Assembly: GCA_022578605.1 (NCBI GenBank)
Contig: MU394072.1
Coordinates: 124,001 to 188,000 of the forward strand
Direction: 5' to 3'
Source of the DNA: Camillea tinctor
Taxonomy: Eukaryota; Ascomycota; Sordariomycetes; Xylariales; Xylariaceae
DNA: 64,000 nt
This document shows positions 46,277 through 56,579 of the stretch, one piece after another. The stretch's first letter is position 1. Every line of letters starts with the position of its first letter. The position numbers and the translations under genes were made by a program. Below the pieces are notes generated by a model. That model searched no databases. It worked only from the letters and a program-made list of their open reading frames with translations, and was not told the origin of the DNA.

Positions 46277-47948
46277 TGTGATGGAGCAGGCGGTCTTTGC
46301 GACAGACCCATCCTTCCCGTAAGTACAGACACGCACACTCTCTCTTTTTTTTTCTTCTCTTATTACCTATTTACTTTGGTTCTCCTCGTTGCACTTATTG
46401 TATGTTCTTCGTTGTTGGTAGTTGTAATGAACAAGGAATGATGCATAGGAATGTATAAGGTGTAAGTTGAATAAGTATGGACTTACATAGGTACTAAAGT
46501 ACTCAGCTTAGGTTAAATAAGTCGAACTTTGTGTAAGAGGCCAACTAGTATAAAGTTATCGGAAGGGGTCTCTGATAAGATCTCGAGCCCCAAGTCCAGG
46601 GACAGTTACTCACTGTAACCTACCGATAAAGAGCCGACCGATGCATGCGTATACACAATACGTGCATAATCTGCGTAAAACTTTGCATTGGATAACGCAG
46701 CCATGTCTTATGCATGCAATCGCCCTATATGTAGGTACAGTTGACTCTAGTACTCTTACCCTTGCCCAACTCCTTCAGATTCCCTTTCTTTTTAGGTAGG
46801 TATGTAACCTCACATAACTTATTACTACACATTAATCATTTGTTATAGACCAGGTACATAAAGGGGGGGGGGGGGGGGGTTTACAGAAATAATATAAGAA
46901 GAAATTTAAATAAAAAAGAGGAACAGGTATAGTCTATCAATTTACTATATAAGATCTTGCAGCACTTATACAGACTAAGTTTACGGAGTATGTATTTAAC
47001 TACTCTGGTCGAACTAATAAGGTGGTTTGCATGTAAGTTACAAAATTTTACATATTGATATGTAATGTCTAGATTTGTTGATTTATTTCCTTTTTTCTTT
47101 TTTTAAAAGTTGTACTGAGCAATGCTATTGCATGCGCATGTGAGTGCAGGCCAACTGTATAGTTACGTGGTGTGTAAGGCATTGTATGGCTTCTAGTGTA
47201 TATATACAACTTATACCACCACTTTAATCTGTCATTGCATGCTGGTACATATTCTTGTCAGTCAATTTACACATACATAAACCTTGGACTTCACTATACT
47301 AAACACGCTACTAATATTTAAATGGATAATTCCTTTCCTGGATGCATTTAGGTACCAATATAAGTAAGTTCATATCCACAAGGCGCAGTACGGAAGGATT
47401 CCGCAGCAGCTTTAAGAGACGAATCCGAGTGCGAGTTCATAGCTGATGCCGCCTTATTTAGATGTGGGACTCAGAGTCCGACCGTACCAATTGCTAATTC
47501 CCGTACAGATCCATATACTCTTCCCCCTTGATATCCCCGGATGCCAAATATTCAGCTCCCAGCCCCGGTCAAGGGAAAACACCAATCGAAGAATCCTATT
47601 CCTAACAAGCTTTTCTCCTTTAAGGGTCTCTCTTGATCCCACAACCAAAATTGGCCTCCTCCAGCCCTGCATCAAAGTCACCCTGATCCTACTTACACGC
47701 AGAGGTCCAATACGTAGCAGCCCCCGAGCTGTTTTTTGTACCCATATCATGACGTCTAGACTAGCCTGTCTGAAGCACAGCCTCGGTACATCAGGGTAAT
47801 ATAGGTAGTTGAAGCAGATCTCTGAGGTCTTACCTAGCAGCCTGCTTCCATATTCTGGTGTATATATAAGATAGGGTAGCCACTGTTCAAGCAGATAGGA
47901 AAAGTCCACTCACTTCATCCCCCGTCTCAAGTCAAATAAACAAGATAT
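46277..47948. other. divergent upstream region of TAPT1 and serine hydrolase genes
   Basis: A 1.7-kb AT-rich spacer that must hold both promoters. It has a G17 run at 46863-46879. A frame at 47454-47909 on the minus strand lacks an ATG and a recognisable domain and is not called. Confidence 0.45.
46863..46879. repeat. G17 homopolymer in intergenic DNA
   Basis: Seventeen consecutive G flanked by A-rich sequence, the same length as the run inside the TAPT1-gene intron 3 kb to the left. Confidence 0.75.
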
Positions 47949-49847
47949 ATGATGTTCTTTCAAGAAACTGTTGTTAAAGGCCTGTTGCCTGTCCTTCTGG
48001 CCGGCCATGTTGTCTTGGCTGCCATCGATGGGCATTGCCCCCCTTTAGGAGCAGTGCTACCCGCGCCGACCAGCCCCTCAACGAACCAAGCTGTTCAGTC
48101 AGCTGTAGCGACCATCAATACCGTCTTCCAAGCGACGACCTCAGCGTTAAACACCACAGCCATCTCGCTTTCAGTCAAGTCTATACACGAAAACACCCCT
48201 TTACTAGATCTGCATTACACACCCCCGAGTCTCAACACCTCGGGCACTACTAGTGTCGATGCTCAGACAATCTACCGTGTTGGCAGCATATCTAAGATCT
48301 TCCCCGTCCTTGCTCTTCTAACCCAAAAGTCGGTTCGCCTGGACGATCCCATCACGAAATACGTCCCCGAGCTACTTCAGCTTAAGGGGGAAACAGGCGA
48401 CGAGGTCAACGACATCACGACCGTACAATGGGATCATGTAACTCTCGGTGCTCTGGCATCGCACATGAGTGGTATCAGTTCGGACCGTACGTGAACAATC
48501 CCCCCAGCCCCCCTTTTCCCCCTTAGAATCCGAATAGTCTATTAATAATACGTAGTCGTGAACGACCTAGCTAGTTATCCCATCGACTGGACGCAGTTTG
48601 GACTTCCTGTGCTAGGCGATGAATCCAAGACCGGGTGTGCCGGCATTTTCGGACTACCAAGCTGCAACCGGACCGAGTTCTTCAGGGACTTCGGCAAACG
48701 CCACCCGGTCTTCGCGCCGTTCAGCCCCAACGCGGTCTACTCAAACGTTGCAAGCTCTATCCTCGGCTTTGCCGTTGAGGCCATCACCAACATGACCTAC
48801 GATGCTTTCATCCACCAGTCGATATTAGCACCTCTAGGTATGACCAACACCACGATTTCCAACCCACCATCCAACAATGCTTGGGGGTTCATCCCGACAG
48901 GGAACACGTGGTGGGGTGATAGTCTTGGATACGAAGACATGTGAGTACTAGTCATGCCTCTAGCCAATATCTTCGGCCTATCCCACGTCCTTTTACTAAC
49001 ATTCTTTCCAAGGGCGGGCGGTTTCTACTCCAACACGGTCGACCTCCTTGCCCTCGGCTCAGGGATCCTCCAACACCAACTCCTCGACGCCGTCACGACG
49101 CGCAAGTGGATGAAGCCCGTGACCTCCACCTCCTCCACTGGGCTCCTGCTCGGCGGGCCGTGGGAGATCCTCCGCTCCGACAACGTCACCAAGGACCAGC
49201 GGCTCGTCGAGTTCTACACCAAGTCCGGCAACGTCGACGCCTGGAACAACATCCTCGTGCTGGTCCCGGACTACGACCTCGTGCTCACCCTCCTCACCGC
49301 CGGCGGCGAGTCCTCGTCTAACCTCGTCGAGGCGGCCCTCACTCAGGTCGTCCGCGCCCTGCTCCCTGCCGTCGAGGACGCGGGCAAGGCCGAGGCCGCC
49401 GCGAGTTTCGCCGGCACGTACAACGACGCTGCGACGAACTCGAGCGTCACGCTGGCTGCCGATGCGGATGACCATGCGCCGGGCCTGGCGGTGACGAGCT
49501 GGGTCGCCAACGGCCTGGATATACTCGCGAACTACGGGAGCTTGGCGTCGGGGGGCAGCTCCGCGAGCGACGTCGCCGTCTCGGTGCGGCTGTACCCGAC
49601 GGGCCTAAAAGCCGGCAGCTCGGCGGCGTGGCGCGCTGTGTTCGATGTCGGCACGCCCGCGCAGCTCGCTGAAAAGGACGCCAGTACTTTCTGGGCGAAG
49701 TCGAGCTGCCACACGTGGGCGAACATGGATCGCTTCGTCTACGGATTCCGGTCTATGGACGAGTTCATATTCGACGTGAATGACGACGGGACGGCGAGGG
49801 GCCTGGGGTTGAGGGCTTTTCAAGTTAATCTTGAGAGGGAGTCCTAG
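47949..49847 (+). CDS. secreted beta-lactamase-like serine hydrolase
   Basis: Three exons (47949-48486, 48556-48940, 49013-49847) encode 585 residues. Introns are 69 and 72 nt with GTACGT and GTGAGT donors. Residues 1-25 look like a signal peptide (hydrophobic GLLPVLLAGHVVLAA). The class C beta-lactamase/DD-peptidase fold shows S113-x-x-K116 (SISK, the acylated Ser) and Y241-S-N243. Several N-x-T sites fit secretion. The last ~180 residues form an extra beta-rich domain after the catalytic part and are rich in Ala/Ser. Known activities in the family are esterase, peptidase or lactamase; fungal members include enzymes near biosynthetic gene clusters. The substrate here is unknown. The GC-rich third exon spawns antisense frames that I do not credit. 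Confidence 0.87.
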
Positions 49848-50964
49848 GTTAGATAGGCCATAGTGCTGGGGATGTTAATGCGCAATGAATTCTCTTTTTC
49901 TATGTAAATAGGTAACAGTTTCGCTTCATGTCGTGGCAGATGTAATCCTAATACCAATTTTGAATGTTGAGACGCGGTACTTGGACAGCTTAGAGTCGGC
50001 ATGCTTCTTCTATACAACGAGTGACTTGTCAGTGTGTGTTGTATGTCACCCCGTCACTCTTGAGTATGGCTATATTAGTTTACCCCTGAATATTCTCCGT
50101 AACCGCGATAGTTGTTCCATATTAGCGGAAATGGATAAAGAACCGTGGATTAAGGTTCCTAAGAACAAAACCGGAGCTTTAAGGAAAAAGATGTCGCCTA
50201 TTTAAACAAAATGTTCATCTTATGGAGGTATTTTATAGGGTTCCTATGGACTTTGCTGGTCATCGGCAATTTGATCAGTATTCAAATGTAGTTTGAGATC
50301 AGAGGAGAAGATAAGAGGCTGGAGATCAATGATTACGATCCACTCTTAAGAGGTCTCGGGGCAGAGGATCCAAATGGGAGATACAGTGAACGACAAGGGA
50401 ATCTTTACGAACGTTGTGGCCATTCCGAGGGATATAGCTTCAAGTTGCGCCCATTTCCTGGAATTATAGACATATTTATCTCCAGCCACCTGCAATATGC
50501 TGTCATCGTCTGAGGTGGGCCTGGAGCTCTTATTCATAGTGAATTCGTGTTACCTTTGATATCTTGTTCCATGCTTATACAGCTATTAAGCTCATAAAGG
50601 ACTACCTTCAGCTTCTCGAAAAAGTAAGAGCCGTGTCAGGCATACTCGCTAAGAATATATATATCAATGCCCACTGGCAGCTGTCCGTCGATGCACAGAA
50701 GCTGATCAGCTGAACTCCTTCTCACTCCTATTACATGTGTAATGTCGTACTGCCGGGATACTATATCAAGGAGTCATGGAACCTTTTCATCAGAACGAAG
50801 GGAAAAAGTACACTAACCTGGGTAGATAATAGGTACCCTTCTTTTTAGTTCAAAATACTAAGTCATCTTTACGATATATAGTACGCACTTCCTAAGATGT
50901 GTTTCGTTGGTCTGCGAGGGGCTCAACACCACCGCTAGACTCGAAATATTTTTGCCTTTTACAA

Positions 50965-51000
50965 GGGCATAGGGGAGGGCATAGGGGAGGGCATAGGGGA
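50965..51000. repeat. 12-bp minisatellite, three perfect units
   Basis: Three identical copies of GGGCATAGGGGA, followed by a partial fourth. On the minus strand it would encode a repeating Pro-Tyr-Ala-Leu. Confidence 0.9.
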
Positions 51001-51487
51001 AGGGATAATCTTCATTTAGTGTTGTCTTACATATAATCATATTTGCGTTACTCTTGGACCTCTTAGCGATAACGCTGATGTGACACCATCGACTGATCTG
51101 GTCGGAAAACGCTATCTGTATGTAGAGCATGCCACAAGTCACCGGACAACACATGTGTAACTCGTTCTTGAGATTGGCAGTAAGCTACCTGTTGATGGGA
51201 TTGAAAGAGTGACAAAAGGCCCGCAACCTATCCTCTTAAGGATGAACGGATTCATGGTGTAGCCGAAATCGATCAAAAGATGGACTGAGGTCGCTCATGT
51301 TTCCGATAGATGAAGGTTAACGTTACCATATTCTGTTTCCATTCATCCATTCCCACTCCTGTTATCCTCTAGATTGACTATATCACAGCATGGGCGTTTC
51401 TTGATATCAAATCTTGGAGGTCTAAGCATCCCTATGTGAGCTTAAGTTCTCGAGCTACGGGCAGTACATACATCATTTTAAGAATTG

Positions 51488-51783
51488 ATGGCTGAAGCAG
51501 ACTTCACTGAGACACCGACGCGCGTCCCGCGGGATATTGACCTCAACGCCGCTATCGACGTGTCCATCAAGTCTACCGCCAGTGGCAGCGCGAAGAAGGT
51601 TAGGCTCATGCTCCCGAGGAAGCAGCACTAGTTGTTCTGGAACACAACAATTCGTCGGTTTCCTCGAGTTTTGGCCATGAAGGACTTGAAGTCGATAAGG
51701 CAACTTGTGGCTTAAAGAAGGGAGTATGTTCTAAGACTGTCGCTTGCCAAGAGCGTGCCCTACACCCACTTCCCCTGCTTTGA
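51488..51783 (+). pseudogene. possible frameshifted gene relic
   Basis: An ATG at 51488 opens a 47-codon frame with GC-rich third positions, unlike the surrounding AT-rich spacer. At about 51600-51603 the coding-like signal moves to another frame, which then stays open to a TGA at 51781 (about 59 codons). The switch falls at the short sequence GTTAG, too short for an intron. I recognise no domain. It may be a decayed gene, a real small gene with a model I cannot see, or coincidence. Confidence 0.25.
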
Positions 51784-52962
51784 CTTGATGACTGGCTTAG
51801 AATGCAGTACATAGGTTATCTGGTGAAACCGGTGAACCAGCGCGATCACCAGATTACTGATCACGGATTTAGCTAGGACCAAGACCAGTAATAAACCTGA
51901 AGTTTGGGTCAGAGTTCACGAAGATGTTGTCACGGTGTAAACGAAAACCTTTTCTTATTCTATTAATTAGCAGTTTTAACGCAAATATGTAATTATACTT
52001 ACCGATGTGTACATGTTAGAGCGCTCTTAGTCCTCATTGTTAAGGCTATTCAATGGCTTTGTCCCCACCATCACCATAGCGACAAAATGACTGTGTAGAT
52101 ATCTAACTGGTAAAAAGGATTTCAAAGGGCGCATTCAATTTTTTGAGCGAGCATCTGAGGTTATTAAATTGAAATGTAGAGACTTGTATCAAAATACGAG
52201 ACGCATTTGTTGATGCGTTTCGGAGACTTCATCCCTGATAAGGAGAGGTTTGGTGGGGAGTTGAGAGGGCGGTCGACGATAGCATCAAAACTTTAGGTAA
52301 TAACTCGGGGGGTTCGGAAATTGCCAGTGCTAGTATTTATTTGGTTATAAGTTTGAGTAAATTCCATCGTAATAAGATCATGGGCATTTCAGTGTCTCGT
52401 GAAGACAAGTTGGAAAGTGAAAGAACTCATGGATCGCCCAAGGCACCGATCACATCACCTATCCACCCATTCTCATTACATGATACAAGGCGATTAAGGG
52501 AAAGGAGTCAGCCGCTCTGATATTCTCAGAGAACGACCACAATCTTTCTCAAGAACTTGGTTATCCTTCCAATACGTGTCCTATTTTCTTCTTTAGAATT
52601 AGGTATGGTGATCTTTATGGCTGGGCAGGAGTTGAGCTGTTTATATCATGAGCACCTATCTAAGGTCTGACGCGTGGATCACGCCGTATCTATGCTTTAA
52701 TCTCATACACCTCTTCATTTCCAGGTTTATCCCAAGAACCGTGGTAATCTAGAGTTCTAGACGTTTCTTGTAGTCGATGCAATAGGTATGCCGCACACTT
52801 CATAGAGCCTTGAACTCCGTCCATCTTAATGCATTTTCCCGTGAGTGCTCGATGACAGGCTAAACAAATACCAAGAAATCAATTTACACCTCCTTGCCTT
52901 TATTGGCAACCTCCCCAAACGCCATGCTAATGTAACTGAGGCAAAACATCAAGAACGTGGGC

Positions 52963-53897
52963 TCAGGCTCTGTGCACAGAGAACCTCACCCTTCTCAGAG
53001 TGTCATCAATGCCGTCCGTGTTCCCGCCCTCGTTTTCTAGGGGGTCTATTATCGCGCGCCAGGACGTTCCCGTAAGCTTTCCCACTTCGTCCCAGAGTGC
53101 TTGCCAGGTTTCCTGGTCATGCAGGTATCTTCTGTCTCCGTTTGGTCCTTTCCTCTCACCAGGCATAGTAGAGCCTACTTGGCGCCCGAAGATCATGACG
53201 CCGTAGTCGGACGGGTCTAGAAACCGTACTATCCGCACGGCAGCCCGCAGCTGATCCTCCCAAGCGAATAGGTGGAAGAAGCTTGTCGCATGGACAATGC
53301 TCATCCTCCCGTCGAGTGCCTTTAATGTCTCTTCCCCAGTACCCGCCTCCCCGGGCTTCAAGAGGTCACCTATGATCAGTGTAGCCTTGAATTTCCTTCT
53401 ATCCCTAAACAGCTCATATCCAAGGTCCAGAAAACGGGGTTCCACATCTATGCCGTATAACCTGGTCGTATCGACGCCATCGAATGCAAGTTGTCTCAAA
53501 AGTTGTCCCACGCAGCATCCCAAGTCCAGAAGCCTGGCTGCTGGCTTCGGTTGCAAGAGACGTCGGAGCGCTGCATGATAGCATGGGTCTGACGTGAATC
53601 CGAGAGAGAGGAAACGAAAATGCCCTACGAAGACGTGAGGCTGGATCTCCCACATTCTATCCCGCTGTTATCATAGTTAGTATGAGTCTTGAACATTGTA
53701 GTTTCAGATGTTGGGGTTAAGCCCGCGCGAGCTTGTCGTACCACATGGTGTATGTGCCTGTCCACGTCTTTGCTGCGTATGCCGCTGTACTTCTCTAGGA
53801 GCTTTTTGGCCGGCAGGATGTCCGCAGGGAGAGTATCGATGTAGACCTTGCCTCTCAGAACAGCATCGTGCGATTCGTGAATGTCGTCAGCTGCCAT
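52963..53897 (-). CDS. SAM-dependent methyltransferase (meroterpenoid-cluster type)
   Basis: Two exons (53897-53742 and 53664-52963) encode 285 residues. The intron (77 nt) starts GTACGA, has an ACTAAC branch point and ends AACAG, and gives HHVRDRMWEIQPHVFVGHFRFL across the join in pieces. Three in-frame ATGs lie upstream (to 53975) and would add up to 26 residues; I start at MAADDIHES. Motif I for SAM binding is LLDLGCCVG (about 97-105), followed by an acidic residue in GIDVEPRFLDLG. The N-terminal GKVYIDTLPADILPAKKLLEKYSGI segment (in parts) and IHHVRDR match the group of carboxyl/hydroxyl methyltransferases found in fungal meroterpenoid clusters such as AusD. That similarity is from family knowledge; the substrate is not readable. 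No polyketide synthase or terpene cyclase is in the window. Confidence 0.82.
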
Positions 53898-56579
53898 ATT
53901 CTTGCATCGACTGGGCGGCCGCAAGGATGAAAGTATCAGCTTGGTGCGCATGCTTGCAACGCCCATTTTGTCCAATTAGCCAGGCTCTGCTGCGCTGCAT
54001 CCGGGTAGCTGGAATTCGGTGAGTAACCCGAGTGGCACGTAAGTGACTTGTCACCTTGTGCTTCCGCAATTTCGTCCGTCAGCGAAAGCTGAAGTTGCTG
54101 CTGGCCACCAAAGCCGGAACCCCGGCGCTCGAAGGTAAGAAACGAAGCAGCAAGGACGGACGACTGGGAAGATGATGTGAGAGGATTCAGATGCATGATC
54201 CATGGGTGGATGAAACTTTATATATATTTATATCTACAGGTAGGTAGGTAGGTAGGTAGGTATATATTAAAAGAAATAAGCCTGGTAACCGGGGAGCCTC
54301 ATCTACCGGTTTTGCTTTCCTCGAGTCTGTCCAAGCCTGTCTTTTAATTCCACCATTAAATTCATCAAGGGACAATGTATGGATTTACCTGCTCCACCTA
54401 CTCCAGCCCCATCCCGTAGCGCATTCCCGTAACAGACAATCATGGGGTTGAGCATAAGCGAACCAATTGAGGGATCACTAAAGAACAAAAGTCCCCGTAG
54501 CAGCTTGCAATATATTTCCCACTTTTGCATATTCATGTGAGACCTGGACGTGCCTAACCCAGCTGCATTTATTTATTATAATTATGCATGGCAGCGGGGG
54601 TAGAGGAGGGAGGGATTGTATTACTAGTAGAGCTTGAATCTCCTGATCTCCTTATACGTATGTAAATACTATGAAGCCGGGTTCTCTCTTGACAGGTTAT
54701 TAGTGTAAGTTTAGGTAGGTTAAAGAGGGCGATCACCGTTGGCGGTTACTACTGATAGTGTAAAACGTATTGGCGTATTGATGATGCCTAGGCCATGGCA
54801 TTAAACCCGTGCTGTAAGTGTCCGCAGATCGTTTGTTCGGTCCATAATGGATGCAACACCACCGAGATATCTGATCGGACCAAGGGAAACAACTATAACA
54901 GGTCAGCAGCAAACCCGTTGCCGCCGGTTCCTCCCCGTCCCCTGAGCGACGACTGAACCCCTTGCCGTCTTCCCTCCTTATAACCCAGCACGATAGGTCG
55001 TTTCTTATAAAATTAAAGTCGCGGTATGGCCGAATGAGAACTCAACTTTGAGAATTAATACCCGGTCATCCAGGGTCCTTGAAGCGTTCAAACAGCTCTC
55101 TAGCTACAGTAGTCTAGCGTGAATTTCGGGCTGTGCCGGGCGTCGGCATACAACCCGTAAAAGTTGGCAGAACTGTCTTGGCTTCCATGGCGTACCGCAG
55201 ATCGATCTATCTGACGTGTCGCTAGCTCTGATTTGCATAGAGGCTGCATATCATGATAGAAACGCGGGTAACCAAAACTCACGATAGGATATGATGTAGG
55301 TTAGATTAGTCGTATACGTAAAGACCCGGCAACAAGAGATAAAAACATTTCACTTTACACCCCGCAACAAGGAGGATTTATCTCGCAGACTTATGATCAC
55401 GTCAATGTGAAAGTCAGAGCTCCACCGGCGCTATTCTTAGGTTCACAGAAGCTCCAGACGCCGCTCGATGTATTCTAGAAGCGCTCAATTCCCTAATCCG
55501 GGTTGTTCTAGGCTCACGGAGAAGCAACAGTGCGCCAGACAACACTGACCAACAGCGGAGGCAGATCCGAAATGGATCACCTTGATGGTAAAATGGATTC
55601 CACTCGCTTTCCAGAGGGGAGAGCGAACCCGAATATCCGGTACTGAAAAGAGCACATTCAGATCGTCCCGGCGCCAAACCCTTGGGCAGCATCTTCAAGA
55701 ACCCAATCCACCAAATAACATTAAACGTGACCCATCACCCGCACGGGAGGAATGTGGATTGATTAATCTAGATACTGTCCGGTCTCTAGGAAAACGCGAG
55801 CGACGGTGATTTACATAGTCTCTGTTACAAATCTAAGAGACAAACAGAAATCATGTATGTACCCGACGCCACCGGTCTCGTCAACTACTTATACAGCTAC
55901 TTATATAGGATATATACACGCGTACGTACATACTGCAGGTTCTAGCCCTGAGTATGAGGGCTAGACCGATTAAACGACTGGTGCTTTGATACGGAGACGG
56001 TAATCAGTACGCCCGAGCGAACCTTGCGACTACGCTTGCACGCCTGACGTGATTGTTAGAAGTTGACTCGTGCATCATATACTTTCTACTCGATGAGGTT
56101 ATTGCTGTGGGTGCGTATATGTCTCTGTTATACATTGTTCTAACCTACGGAGGTACCTAGCTATGACCTTACTATACATATGATTACCCTGAAAAGAAGT
56201 CGATGGACGGTGTATACCCACTTACAACTTTAAAGGGGTTTCCTCTGTGTCATGATAATGACACAAAAGGCATATCCTCTAACCTAGATTCCTCCTTAGC
56301 TATGATAACAGCGGCTCATGATAATTAGGTGCAAAAGGATACACTTATTAAATTGACGAAGCACATCTCTTACATGCAACTGAAGCATAAGTTCCCAATA
56401 GCAACGCATTCGATTCCTTCGTCTCTACCGTAGTTTACTCGACCAGCCTCGAAACAGTACTCAGAAGGCTTGAAGATTTCTTGGCTGCAACCCCTTCTCG
56501 TAATATGAAGGAGTAGTCAAACCACATATCTACGGATGATATACAGACAGGTACTAGAAAACCCAACTGGCCAACCCCC
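53898..56579. other. 2.7-kb spacer upstream of the methyltransferase gene
   Basis: The stretch next to 53897 is the methyltransferase upstream region and contains a minus-strand frame (54196-53936) with no domain. It has a GGTA tetranucleotide array at 54239-54261. The rest is AT-rich without supportable genes. Confidence 0.4.
54239..54261. repeat. (GGTA)n microsatellite
   Basis: Nearly six consecutive GGTA units in the spacer, matching the dominant TAGGTA/TACCTA word of the intergenic DNA. Confidence 0.85.

Larger units (their letters stand above)
49848..52962. other. 3.1-kb spacer with repeat and coding-like fragments
   Basis: I see no intact gene. There is a 12-bp tandem repeat at 50965-51000. 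Coding-like fragments lie at 50540-50715 (+, about 57 open codons) and 51488-51783 (+, two abutting frames). The rest is AT-rich. Confidence 0.4.

Noticed and set aside
47454..47909. 151-codon minus-strand frame before the serine hydrolase
   Set aside because: No ATG at the start and no recognisable domain; it lies in an upstream region.
53936..54196. 86-codon minus-strand frame upstream of the methyltransferase
   Set aside because: Overlaps the methyltransferase leader and has no domain; could at most be an upstream frame.
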